Assembly: GCF_900115365.1 (NCBI RefSeq)
Contig: NZ_FOWD01000023.1
Location: forward strand, 1 to 64,000
DNA length: 64,000 bases
Direction: 5' to 3'
Source: Anaerocolumna aminovalerica
GTDB taxonomy: Bacteria > Bacillota > Clostridia > Lachnospirales > Lachnospiraceae
The notes beneath the pieces were generated by a model, which saw only the letters and a program-made list of their open reading frames with translations, searched no databases and was not told the DNA's origin. Position numbers and translations under genes: made by a program. This document shows, one piece after another, positions 25,401-35,139 of the stretch. Position 1 is the first letter of the stretch, and the number at the start of each line of letters is the position of its first letter.

Positions 25401-26861
25401 TTAAATATGCCCATTACCGTTATTAATACTGTTTAACAACTGATGCTTCATTTGATAAAGGTCAATGGACAAATCTACATAAACATTGTGAGGATTCACC
25501 AAACGTCTTGTTTCATCCCATAAAGTATCCAATTCTTTTTGACAGTAAGCTCTGATATCCATAACTGACGGAGAGGTATACACACATTCTCCTTTTACAA
25601 ATATAGGAACCAACAATTCTCTTAATGTATAAGAACCACCCTTAAGATTGGTTTTCTTCCAGGTAGCAATAGGATCAAAAAGTTTTAAGGTTTCATCTTC
25701 TGAATATTTTTCAACTGTTAATGCAATAAGATCCGCTTTTACCTTGCCGCTCTCTTTTTCATAAACACGATATATGGTTTTATCTCCCGGATTGGTAATC
25801 TTCCATGGATTTTCTGATAACTTGATTTTAGGAATGAATTTCCCATTCTTCTCTATAGCCGCTAATTTATAAACACCGCCGAAAGCCGGGCAGTCCTTTG
25901 AGGTAATCAGATTGGTACCAACGCCCCAGGAGTCTATTGCCGCACCTTGGGTTTTTAAAGAGTCGATCAGATACTCATCCAGGTCACTGGAGGCTACAAT
26001 AGAAGCATCGGTAAATCCTGCTTCGTCCAGCATCTTTCTTGCCCGTTTGGAAAGGTAAGCCAGGTCACCGCTGTCCAGACGGATTCCATATGTCTTTGGC
26101 ATCTTACCTGCCTCTTTTAATTCCCTGAACACTTTAATTGCATTAGGCACACCGGAACGAAGGGTGTCATAAGTATCCACCAAAAGTGTTGCATTACTTG
26201 GATAAAGTTCTGCATATATACGGAAAGCGGTTAATTCGTCTTCAAAGCTCATGATCCAGCTATGAGCATGGGTTCCAAGGGCCGGAACATTAAAATATTT
26301 AGCACATAATACATTGCTGGTACCAATACAGCCGCCAATCACTGCTGCTCTTGCTCCTAGCGTACCTGCATCCGGTCCTTGGGCACGTCTAAGACCGAAT
26401 TCCATAACGCCATCACCTTGTGCGGCATAGCACACACGGGAAGCTTTTGTAGCAATCAAACTTTGATGGTTAATAATATTTAGTACCGCAGTTTCAATTA
26501 ACTGAGCCTCAATAATAGGAGCCACAACCTTAACTAAAGGTTCCATCGGGAAAATAACTGTGCCTTCGGGAATTGCATAAATATCTCCCGTAAAATGAAA
26601 GTCAGTTAAATAACTCAGAAAATCTTCATCAAATATCTTAAGACTTCTCAGATAAGCTATGTCTTCTTCACCAAAATGAAGATTCTTTATATATTCAATA
26701 ACCTGTTCCAAACCGGCGCAGATGGCATAACCGCTGTCTGATGGATTGGTTCGGTAGAAAACATCAAAAATAACTCTTTCGTTGGTATTGTTTTTAAAAT
26801 ACCCCTGCATCATTGTTAATTCATAAAAATCAGTTAATAAAGTTAAGTTTTCTTTTCCCAT
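25401..26861 (-). CDS. pncB: Nicotinate phosphoribosyltransferase
   Basis: A 486-residue cytosolic enzyme of the NAD salvage pathway that makes nicotinate mononucleotide from nicotinate and PRPP, usually with ATP. Signatures: LLTDFYELTMMQGYF at the N terminus, FDVFYRTNPSDSGYAI, EFGLRRAQGPDAG (about 154-166), GTHAHSWIMSF, LLVDTYDTLRSG and GIRLDSGDLAYLSKRAR. All are typical of PncB type 2. The length is normal. The upstream region holds two tandem copies of a palindromic repeat (26931-27128) that could affect its expression. GGAGTAATAAC stands before the ATG. It is a single-gene unit. Confidence 0.95.
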   Translation of the reverse strand: MGKENLTLLTDFYELTMMQGYFKNNTNERVIFDVFYRTNPSDSGYAICAGLEQVIEYIKNLHFGEEDIAYLRSLKIFDEDFLSYLTDFHFTGDIYAIPEGTVIFPMEPLVKVVAPIIEAQLIETAVLNIINHQSLIATKASRVCYAAQGDGVMEFGLRRAQGPDAGTLGARAAVIGGCIGTSNVLCAKYFNVPALGTHAHSWIMSFEDELTAFRIYAELYPSNATLLVDTYDTLRSGVPNAIKVFRELKEAGKMPKTYGIRLDSGDLAYLSKRARKMLDEAGFTDASIVASSDLDEYLIDSLKTQGAAIDSWGVGTNLITSKDCPAFGGVYKLAAIEKNGKFIPKIKLSENPWKITNPGDKTIYRVYEKESGKVKADLIALTVEKYSEDETLKLFDPIATWKKTNLKGGSYTLRELLVPIFVKGECVYTSPSVMDIRAYCQKELDTLWDETRRLVNPHNVYVDLSIDLYQMKHQLLNSINNGNGHI

Positions 26862-26930
26862 GTTATTACTCCTTTGATTCGGACTCTCAGTCTTGTGACT
26901 TTCTCATTAGCTTATTGTATTGCGCCTTTC

Positions 26931-27128
26931 TCATTCCGTTTTTATTATATCATGAACATAAAGCGTTCATGATCTTGGCACTCCACTGGGATAATGCAAG
27001 CAAGCTTGCCATTTTCCTCATTCCGTTTTTATTATATCATGAACAAAAGCATGTTCATGATCTTGGCACTCCACTCGGATAATGCAAGCAAGCTTGCCAT
27101 TTTCCTCATTCCGTTTTTATTATATCAT
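26931..27128. repeat. Tandem palindromic repeat, about 87-base unit, 2.3 copies
   Basis: Copy 1 starts at 26931, copy 2 at 27018, and a partial copy runs 27106-27128; units are 87 and 88 bases. Each full unit has TCATTCCGTTTTTATTATATCAT, a hairpin (TCATGAAC / GTTCATGA), the segment GATCTTGGCACTCCACT and a second palindrome (GCAAGCAAGCTTGC). The hairpin loops differ between copies while the stems are kept. On the minus strand each unit shows TGATATAAT, a -10-like element. Related copies lie at 55693-55794 and, in part, at 53084-53126. This is a dispersed repeat family of unknown type. Confidence 0.85.
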
Positions 27129-27272
27129 ATAAATTCAAATGTACAACCAATTCGAAAAATTTATAGAGATTTTTTCTCCTTATTGTGGTATAATATTTAA
27201 TGCATTTTATAGGCAATTGGCTTTCAGTCTTTCCGGAATAATAAAAGACTGGCAAATGGAAAGGAAACCAAT

Positions 27273-28001
27273 ATGAGAACCATTATTATATTTTTATTTA
27301 TTCTTTTATTTTTCATAGTTAGTATACCTTTATTTTTCATTGAATATGTCATTGGAAAAATTAATCCACATCTTAAGGTAAAATCCTCCCAGGCAATTGT
27401 GGTTACCATATTAAAGGGCATTTTAGTTTTAGGCGGTGTTAAAAAAACAGTAATCGGTCTTGAAAATATTCCAAAAGATGAAGCCGTTTTATATGTATCA
27501 AATCACCGCAGTTTTTTTGATATTGTAGTAGCTTATGCCACCGTTCCTACCCTTACCGGTTTTGTTGCTAAAAAAGAAATAGGAAAAGTTCCTTTTCTCC
27601 GTACCTGGATGCGATACCTGAATTGTTTGTTTTTAGATAGAGATAATATTCGTGAAGGCTTAAAAACTATTTTAGAAGGTGTAGAATTAGTTAAAAAAGG
27701 ATATTCCATATATATTTCACCGGAGGGCACCAGAAATCACGAAAAAGAAATGCTTCCTTTTAAAGAAGGCAGTTTAAAAATAGCCGAAAAATCCGGCTGC
27801 CCCATCATACCGGTATCTTTAAGCAATACCGACGAAGTATTTGAAAATCATTTTCCTTGGGTAAGAAAAACTCATGTTGTCATTGAATACGGTAAACCGA
27901 TTTATCCGAAAGAATTAACTAAGGAACAGCAGAAACGTTTGGGTGCATATGTTCAAAATGTAATTAGAGATACCTTATTAAAAAATGAATCTCTTGTATA
28001 A
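27273..28001 (+). CDS. plsC: 1-acyl-sn-glycerol-3-phosphate acyltransferase
   Basis: A 242-residue membrane-associated enzyme that makes phosphatidic acid from lysophosphatidic acid and acyl-ACP or acyl-CoA. The N terminus is one hydrophobic helix (about 3-24). The catalytic motif NHRSFFDI (about 76-83) has the HxxxxD pair. The EGTRN motif follows near 150 and PIIPVSLSN near 180, the four-motif layout of PlsC. Length is normal. GGAAAGGAAACC precedes the ATG. It is divergent from pncB across the tandem repeat, so the two genes share one control region. Confidence 0.92.
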   Translation: MRTIIIFLFILLFFIVSIPLFFIEYVIGKINPHLKVKSSQAIVVTILKGILVLGGVKKTVIGLENIPKDEAVLYVSNHRSFFDIVVAYATVPTLTGFVAKKEIGKVPFLRTWMRYLNCLFLDRDNIREGLKTILEGVELVKKGYSIYISPEGTRNHEKEMLPFKEGSLKIAEKSGCPIIPVSLSNTDEVFENHFPWVRKTHVVIEYGKPIYPKELTKEQQKRLGAYVQNVIRDTLLKNESLV

Positions 28002-28128
28002 GTAAAGCAGTTCCTATTAAGACGCCCTAAGGGCCATTGATGTTTGGATGCTTAAGATCTGTATAAGAAAGTCTAAAAAAGACAATTATAAAAATACAAT
28101 TTTAATGACAATTACAACCTTTCAAGGC

Positions 28129-28157
28129 TTGATTGTTTTTTTGAATAATGGTACAAT
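28129..28157 (+). promoter_or_regulatory. SigA-type promoter of the 150-aa membrane protein gene
   Basis: TTGATT (28129-28134) and TACAAT (28152-28157) with 17 bases between, 36 bases before the ATG at 28194. Confidence 0.6.
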
Positions 28158-28193
28158 ATTACCACTGTAATACGGAGGGAAGGAGGTACATAC

Positions 28194-28646
28194 ATGAAAA
28201 CCGGGACAATAATATTTTTAATAATTTTGGCTGTTATTGTAGCAATTTTAGTTGGTTTATATATTTTCGGCTCAAGGCTGCAAAAGAAAAATGAAAAAGC
28301 GCAAGCTGATATGAGAGCAGGTGCCCAAACCGTCTCCATTTTAGTAATAGATAAAAAACGTATGAAATTAAAGGAAGCTGGACTTCCAAAGATTGTAATG
28401 GATCAGACACCAAAATATTTACGTGGTTCCAAAGCTCCTATTGTCAAAGCAAAAATTGGTCCAAAGATTATGACATTAATGTGCGACGACAAAGTCTTTG
28501 ATTTAATTCCAGTAAAAAAAGAAGTAAAGGCCGTTATGAATGGTATTTATATTATGGATGTTAAAGGATTACGTTCTAATCTGGATGCAAAGCCAGTAAA
28601 ACAAGGCTTCTTTAAGCGATTAAAAAATAAGGTAACAAATAAATAA
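28194..28646 (+). CDS. Unrecognised membrane-anchored protein, 150 aa
   Basis: I do not recognise a family. Residues 5-25 form one transmembrane helix (MKTGTIIFLIILAVIVAI then LVGLYIFGSR). The remaining 125 residues are basic and probably cytosolic, with a run of Lys near the end (FFKRLKNKVTNK). The middle has KIVMDQTPKYLRGSKAPIVKAKIG and TLMCDDKVFDLIPVKKEVKA, with no catalytic motif I can name. It has its own promoter and terminator, and GGAAGGAGG stands before the ATG. It looks like a conserved clostridial housekeeping protein, but that is a guess from shape and context only. Confidence 0.8.
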   Translation: MKTGTIIFLIILAVIVAILVGLYIFGSRLQKKNEKAQADMRAGAQTVSILVIDKKRMKLKEAGLPKIVMDQTPKYLRGSKAPIVKAKIGPKIMTLMCDDKVFDLIPVKKEVKAVMNGIYIMDVKGLRSNLDAKPVKQGFFKRLKNKVTNK

Positions 28647-28650
28647 AATG

Positions 28651-28702
28651 AACTCCCAACAGATTTATGCTTATGCATTGTTCTATTGGGAGTTTTTTAA
28701 TT
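28651..28702 (+). terminator. Terminator after the 150-aa membrane protein gene
   Basis: A nine-base perfect stem AACTCCCAA (28651-28659) / TTGGGAGTT (28686-28694) followed by a run of T. It lies 5 bases after the stop. The convergent DUF1934 gene ends 37 bases further on. Confidence 0.8.
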
Positions 28703-28739
28703 CAATATTTATGTTATAATCTATAGCTGGATTGAATTC

Positions 28740-29171
28740 TTATTTTCCAGTTCCCCGGGAAGTAATTTTTACTTGAATCTCGCAATCGGATACATGAGAA
28801 TAATTAATGTCCAGTTCATATTGGATATTTACCAGAATCTGATTCTTTTCCTCCGTTACTTTAATAGAAGTAGTATTAATACCAATTTGCAAATCGCCAA
28901 AAGGAGTACTGTAATAAGTTAAATTCTTTCTATTAACTTCAAATATCATATGGACATTGTTGGCACCCTTTTTTTGAATGCTAACCTGCTCATGGGATAT
29001 TTTGAGAGTACAATTGGTGATACCCTCCATTTCTTCCAATATTTCATCGTATAGTATATAATGCTTTCCGTTGCGGTTATAATATTCACCGGCAGAAATT
29101 ATTTCTACAGCTTCCTCTTTATCTATTTCAAATTGAAGTCCCGATATAGATACCAAAACATCTTTCTTCAT
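28740..29171 (-). CDS. DUF1934-family protein
   Basis: A 143-residue beta-barrel-like protein of DUF1934 (YwiB group). It has IFEVNRKNLTYYSTPFGDLQIGINTTSI in the second half (typical Y-x-T-P-(F/Y)-G-x(3)-(I/M) motif) and a C-terminal INVQYELDINYSHVSDCEI-like stretch, read here as VNIQYELDINY. The frame extends to 29222, but ATG 29171 with AGGAG upstream is the true start. It is the last gene of the ddl-murI-DUF1934 run. The function is unknown; a lipocalin-like fold has been proposed for the family. Confidence 0.85.
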   Translation of the reverse strand: MKKDVLVSISGLQFEIDKEEAVEIISAGEYYNRNGKHYILYDEILEEMEGITNCTLKISHEQVSIQKKGANNVHMIFEVNRKNLTYYSTPFGDLQIGINTTSIKVTEEKNQILVNIQYELDINYSHVSDCEIQVKITSRGTGK

Positions 29172-29185
29172 TGAGCAGCTCCTAT

Positions 29186-29983
29186 CTATACACTTACATC
29201 TTTTGTTTCTACTACTTCGCAAGGCAAAATAGTATTTGCAAACTTTTTAAATTTCTCCGCACCATCACTAACAAAGAATTGGTGCTCTCCCGCCGGTGTA
29301 TTGCTTTCCAATCCTTTACTTTCTAATACTTTCTTTAAACTTCTTGCAGTTTCATAAGCAGGATTTACTAACTTTACCTTGTCACCTACTACGGATGCAA
29401 TTACATGGCGAATCAGCGGATAATGAGTACACCCAAGAACTAAGGTGTCAATATCCGAATCCTTTAATTCTGCCATATATCTTTTTGCTATTTCTTCAGT
29501 AATAGGGTCATTAATCCAGCCCTCTTCCACTAGTGGAACGAAAAGAGGACAGGCCTTACCATATACCTTTACATCAGGATTTGTCTCACATAAAAGTTGA
29601 TTGTAAATACCGCTGTTAATAGTACCTTCGGTACCTATGATCCCGATATTACCATTCTTAGATGTTTCAGCTGCCACTTTCGCACCTGGCCCTACCACAC
29701 CGATAACAGGTATGGGAACCTCTTTTGCTACTACTTCCAGGGCCAAAGCACTGGCAGTATTACATGCAATAACAATTGCCTTTACCTTTTTGGTCATTAA
29801 GAACTTAATGATTTGTCTGGAATAGGTTATTATGGTTTCTTTAGATTTACTTCCATAGGGTACTCTAGCTGTGTCACCAAAATAAATAATTGTTTCATTT
29901 GGAGCCTGCCTTAAAATTTCACGGGCTACAGTAAGTCCGCCAACTCCTGAATCAAAGACTCCAATAGGAGCACTACTGGCCAT
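29186..29983 (-). CDS. murI: Glutamate racemase
   Basis: A cytosolic enzyme, 265 aa, that makes D-glutamate for peptidoglycan. FDSGVGGLTVARE is at the N terminus (Asp10, Ser11), the first catalytic Cys is in ACNTASA (about residue 74) and the second in LGCTHYPL (about 185). Both cysteines and the surrounding motifs are intact, so the enzyme is complete. Its start overlaps the end of ddl by 11 bases, so the two wall-precursor genes are co-transcribed; the DUF1934 gene follows after 14 bases. Confidence 0.95.
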   Translation of the reverse strand: MASSAPIGVFDSGVGGLTVAREILRQAPNETIIYFGDTARVPYGSKSKETIITYSRQIIKFLMTKKVKAIVIACNTASALALEVVAKEVPIPVIGVVGPGAKVAAETSKNGNIGIIGTEGTINSGIYNQLLCETNPDVKVYGKACPLFVPLVEEGWINDPITEEIAKRYMAELKDSDIDTLVLGCTHYPLIRHVIASVVGDKVKLVNPAYETARSLKKVLESKGLESNTPAGEHQFFVSDGAEKFKKFANTILPCEVVETKDVSV

Positions 29984-31058
29984 TTCTGTCTCCTCCTGTT
30001 TCCTCTGCTCTGGCTAAAGCTAATTGTATTAATTTCTCCACTAACTGTGGTTTACCAATACCTTTAGCTTCCCATAGCATAGGATACATACTAATTGAAG
30101 TAAATCCCGGTAACGTATTGATCTCATTAAATACAACTTCTCCCGTTTCTGACTCCACAAAAAAATCCACTCTGGATAAGCCGTATCCGTCAACTGCTTT
30201 AAAGATACGAACAGCAGCCTCACGAATAACTTCTGTTGCATTACCTGGAAGATCAGGCCCTATAATGGTTTTTGAATCGTTGTTATTATATTTTGCATCA
30301 TAATCGTAGAAATCAGCTGCGGCAATAATTTCTCCAACACCGGAGGCTCTCGGTTCATTTCCCCCCAAAACGGCACATTCCAATTCACGTCCCACAATGC
30401 CCTCTTCCACTAATATCTTTCTATCATGTTCTACTGCTAAATATAAGCCTTTTATCAGTTCTTCTTTGTTTTTCGCCTTAGAAATTCCACGAGATGAACC
30501 AGCATTGGAAGGTTTAATAAACACAGGGTATTTTAATGTATTCTCTACTTTTTCAACAACCCGCTCTATTTGAGCCAAATCTTTTTTATACACCGGCACA
30601 TATTTTGCCTGTCTTATTCCTAAAGTATCCACAACAGTCTTGGTATATAATTTATCCATGGAAACCGCAGAAGATAATACACCACATCCTACATAAGGAA
30701 TCTTTGCTAATTCAAGGAGACCTTGTACGGTTCCATCTTCACCATACATTCCATGAAGAGCAGGGAATACCACATCCACCTTTTCCGGAGTAACCTTGTT
30801 TCCTTCTATGAATAATACGGATTTTTGAGTAGCATCCGGAGAAATAATTGCATTTACTTTGCTTTTTACCCATTCACCGGACTTAATATCTTCTACGGAA
30901 GATACTTTTACCCATTTCCCTTCCTTTGTAATACCAATTATAATTACATTATATAAATCATGATTCATATTTGAAATAATAGTCGTTGCTGAGACACAGG
31001 AAACTTCATGCTCTGAAGATTGGCCTCCAAACAATACTGCTACCGTTTTCTTACTCAT
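29973..31058 (-). CDS. ddl: D-alanine--D-alanine ligase
   Basis: A cytosolic ATP-grasp enzyme, 361 aa, normal for Ddl. It joins two D-Ala for the peptidoglycan stem. VLFGGQSSEHEVS is the N-terminal substrate motif; HGMYGEDGTVQGLLE (about 99-113), FIKPSNAGSSRGISK (about 175-189), REL-CAVLGG and FNEINTLPGFTSISMYP near the C terminus are the ATP, Mg2+ and D-Ala sites. It is the first gene of the ddl-murI operon. GGATG precedes the ATG with a moderate ribosome site. No van-type genes are linked. Confidence 0.95.
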   Translation of the reverse strand: MSKKTVAVLFGGQSSEHEVSCVSATTIISNMNHDLYNVIIIGITKEGKWVKVSSVEDIKSGEWVKSKVNAIISPDATQKSVLFIEGNKVTPEKVDVVFPALHGMYGEDGTVQGLLELAKIPYVGCGVLSSAVSMDKLYTKTVVDTLGIRQAKYVPVYKKDLAQIERVVEKVENTLKYPVFIKPSNAGSSRGISKAKNKEELIKGLYLAVEHDRKILVEEGIVGRELECAVLGGNEPRASGVGEIIAAADFYDYDAKYNNNDSKTIIGPDLPGNATEVIREAAVRIFKAVDGYGLSRVDFFVESETGEVVFNEINTLPGFTSISMYPMLWEAKGIGKPQLVEKLIQLALARAEETGGDRNGQ

Positions 31059-31345
31059 AAAATAACATCCTTTCTTTATGGATAAATCTCACATTTATCT
31101 ATAATCAAATCCTTCGATACCATTTCTGATTTCATTTATATAAAGCTTTCTTCACAATATATAAACCATTATACGATTTTATTCTTTATTCATTGTACTA
31201 TTTATTCTTAAAACAATCAATATGTTTTGAATAAGTAGGACGGCGTAAATTAACTGTAGGAAATAAATAGGTGGAGTTCACCAAAGATGAGTTAATCAGA
31301 ATTTGATTTTATTTTTTACAAATAGGACCCTTAAACAATGCCTGG

Positions 31346-31392
31346 CAAAAACTGCCCGTATCCACTTGCATAAGCGGACCGGGCAGTTTTTG
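31346..31392 (-). terminator. Terminator of the beta-glucoside module
   Basis: A 12-base perfect stem CAAAAACTGCCC (31346-31357) / GGGCAGTTTTTG (31381-31392) lies 38 bases after the MFS gene stop on the minus strand. The T-rich arm gives the tract. The rest of 31059-31429 is AT-rich and shows nothing else. Confidence 0.75.
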
Positions 31393-31429
31393 CACTGGAA
31401 GTTTCTGTATTTATAATACTATTTACAGG

Positions 31430-32650
31430 TCAGACTTTATCCTTTACTTTATAAAATATGTAAACGAAAATACTCCCGGTAAAAGCTATCCCTGCAAGGA
31501 CAAAATATCCTGCCTGCATACTGTATTTTGCCACCACATTTCCCGTAATGACAGGGAATAAGGTCATACCGACTGCATAAACTGCCTGGAAGAATCCCAT
31601 CGCCGTGGATTTCTTTTCTTTGGGGACTTCTTTCATAGCCTCCGAAGCAGTATAGGAAAAAAGAATACCGGTGGACATACCGGGCAGAATCTGTAACATA
31701 AATATAATCCCAATGGAATTTACCGTTGGAACCAGTAAGCAATAAATTGCCGTAATGATAAATACTGCCGGGATCCAAAATCTTGGCCCTCTCTTTGCAC
31801 AAAGCCGGGAAGAAGCAAAGCCTGCAAAACCTACCGCACAGATCATATACACAATGGAAGCCAGTCCCACCAATGCTGCAGATGCCCCCAGGTCCTTCAG
31901 GATCTGAGTGGTAAATGACATAGTGGTTGACAGTTGTATTCCCTGCTGTATAAGGGCCGCCAGGGCAAATATCCAAATACGCGTTCCCCCGCAAGCCTTT
32001 ATTAATTCCTTCACCGGAATCTTCTCCCGCCTCTCCGGCGTTTCCTTTAAGGTAAGCCCAAACAGAAAGGCAAGGAACCCTCCTGCAAGGCTGAGGCTGC
32101 ATATGGTTTTCATCCCTGCTTTATCATAAAGCAGGGTACTTGTAATAAATCCAAGGAGCATACCTAAATTGTTAAAAAATATAATACGGCTGGTTGCCTT
32201 CTGCTGTTCTTTTACCGAAAAGCCATTGGTATAAAAAACCATAAAGGAAATCCACATGGAGGAAGCCAGGCCCGACAGTAAGTTAGCTATTAAAAATCCT
32301 AAGCCTCCCGGCAGTAAAACCCGGAAAAGGGAGGCTGCTCCCGAAGCCAGGCCGCCGATGACAATAAAATATTTATGCCGCCCTGCCAGGTCTGCCATCA
32401 GCCCCAGGGGAAAGCGGAGGATTAACTGGGATATACCGTATGCACCTACAATGACTCCTATGAAACTTCCCGTAACTCCCTGTGCGGTTAAAAACATGGT
32501 CTGGTATGGAATATAAATATATTGTGCAAACCAGAATAAAGTAACTGTAATTAAAAATATGATTTCCTGATTCCTTGGCATTCCCTTCTTATTCTGAAGT
32601 AAATTCTCATTCTTGTGAAACTGGTCCATCTTCACTGCCTCTTTTTCCAT
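31430..32650 (-). CDS. Major facilitator superfamily transporter
   Basis: A 406-residue membrane transporter with about 12 predicted helices and the MFS loop motif between helices 2 and 3 (GLMADLAGRHKYF). Helices include LITVTLFWFAQYIYIPY, FIGVIVGAYGISQLILRF and GIIFMLQILPGMSTGILFSY. Such MFS proteins carry sugars, drugs or peptides; the substrate is not set by sequence. It follows licT and overlaps its 3' end by 44 bases, so it is the last gene of the beta-glucoside operon. The chosen ATG follows GGGAG by six bases; MDQFHKNEN at 32629 is an alternative. Its G+C content looks higher than the neighbourhood. Confidence 0.85.
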   Translation of the reverse strand: MEKEAVKMDQFHKNENLLQNKKGMPRNQEIIFLITVTLFWFAQYIYIPYQTMFLTAQGVTGSFIGVIVGAYGISQLILRFPLGLMADLAGRHKYFIVIGGLASGAASLFRVLLPGGLGFLIANLLSGLASSMWISFMVFYTNGFSVKEQQKATSRIIFFNNLGMLLGFITSTLLYDKAGMKTICSLSLAGGFLAFLFGLTLKETPERREKIPVKELIKACGGTRIWIFALAALIQQGIQLSTTMSFTTQILKDLGASAALVGLASIVYMICAVGFAGFASSRLCAKRGPRFWIPAVFIITAIYCLLVPTVNSIGIIFMLQILPGMSTGILFSYTASEAMKEVPKEKKSTAMGFFQAVYAVGMTLFPVITGNVVAKYSMQAGYFVLAGIAFTGSIFVYIFYKVKDKV

Positions 32651-33494
32651 AATGTTCTCCCAACACCCGGTGGATATGAATGGTAAGGTATAATTCTTCC
32701 GGCGCCGTCAGGGTACTCCCGAACTTTTCTTTAATGTATTTGCCTATTTTCTTTACGCAGGCGTATTCCTTCCCGCAATTTAACACGATCTGATCATACA
32801 GAAAATCATTCTGTTCCTCAGGCAGCTGGCAATGGGTAAGCAGCCTTTGTACAAACAATCTTAAATGGGTAATAAATCTGGAATAGGCGGTGCTTTCTTC
32901 ATTATAATTAATTTTAAAGTTATATTTCACAATATCCAGAATATCCTTTACCGTTTCGATAATAATCCGGTTATTTGCATTATATGGATTGTTATGCTGT
33001 GCATTGATAAAATGAAATGCAATATTGCCTGCTTCATCCACGGGTAAGTCTAGTCCCAGTTTTTCTTTGATAAGACCCAGGGCAAAAATACCCACCTGGT
33101 ATTCGTTGGGACTGAATTTTTTCATCTCGGAAATATAGAAATTTTCCAGGACAATACCTTTTTCCACCCGTTTTACCACAAAGGACAGATGGTCGGTCAA
33201 AGACAGATAGATATGTTCCATCAGCTCCATATGATAATTGTCAACCGCATAATCAATTACCGTTTTAGCCAGTTCAAAAAACCTGCTGTCTATTTCGGAT
33301 GCCAGACGGATAATACTTTTGGATATATCCCGGTCTTTCATGACAAATACCTTTTCGACTTCCTCTTTCCGCAGCTGGTGGCCAATTGCTTTATTAAACC
33401 CTATTCCTTTGCCCATGAGGATAATCTCATGGCCGTTATCATCCAGGGCAAGTATCAATGAATTATTCAATACCTTTATGACTCGCATTTCCAC
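32607..33494 (-). CDS. licT: BglG/LicT-family transcription antiterminator
   Basis: A 295-residue RNA-binding regulator of PTS operons. The N-terminal CAT RNA-binding domain (about 1-55; VIKVLNNSLILALDDNGHEIILMGKGIGFNKAIG) is followed by two PRD domains. PRD1 (about 65-170) has HIYLSLTDHLSF with the regulatory histidines, and PRD2 (about 180-285) includes TAYSRFITHLRLFVQRLL and TIHIHRVL. PTS phosphorylation of the PRDs sets its activity. It should bind the RAT site at 37141-37175 and stop the overlapping terminator from forming. It lies between the phospho-beta-glucosidase and MFS genes, 205 bases after the former. Confidence 0.93.
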   Translation of the reverse strand: MEMRVIKVLNNSLILALDDNGHEIILMGKGIGFNKAIGHQLRKEEVEKVFVMKDRDISKSIIRLASEIDSRFFELAKTVIDYAVDNYHMELMEHIYLSLTDHLSFVVKRVEKGIVLENFYISEMKKFSPNEYQVGIFALGLIKEKLGLDLPVDEAGNIAFHFINAQHNNPYNANNRIIIETVKDILDIVKYNFKINYNEESTAYSRFITHLRLFVQRLLTHCQLPEEQNDFLYDQIVLNCGKEYACVKKIGKYIKEKFGSTLTAPEELYLTIHIHRVLGEHYGKRGSEDGPVSQE

Positions 33495-33631
33495 ACCCCA
33501 TGCTTCTTATTCTGAAAACCCTTTATCATCTTCTCCTGTTGTATTTTACAATTGCGTACAAATTGCCGTTGCTGCTTTTTTAATTGCATGCCCCAGGCAG
33601 CCGCACTGTCTAAATCAGGAGTTAAAACATA

Positions 33632-33674
33632 GAAATATGATAATAAAGCTCACCATAGCTATATTATCATATTT
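33632..33674. repeat. Hairpin between phospho-beta-glucosidase and licT genes
   Basis: AAATATGATAATAAAGCT and AGCTATATTATCATATTT pair with about 17 base pairs and a small loop. A second short hairpin GAAACTG-ATTA-CAGTTTC lies at 33679-33696 next to the GH1 stop. Both are AT-rich and may weaken read-through into licT. Confidence 0.5.
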
Positions 33675-33699
33675 CCAAAGAAACTGATTACAGTTTCTT

Positions 33700-35139
<1,440 letters not shown>

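Noticed and set aside
31449-32102. 217-residue minus-strand frame inside the MFS gene
   Set aside because: Same strand but other frame of the MFS gene; composition is odd (Tyr/His/Cys/Gly-rich) and the MFS frame has clear helices.
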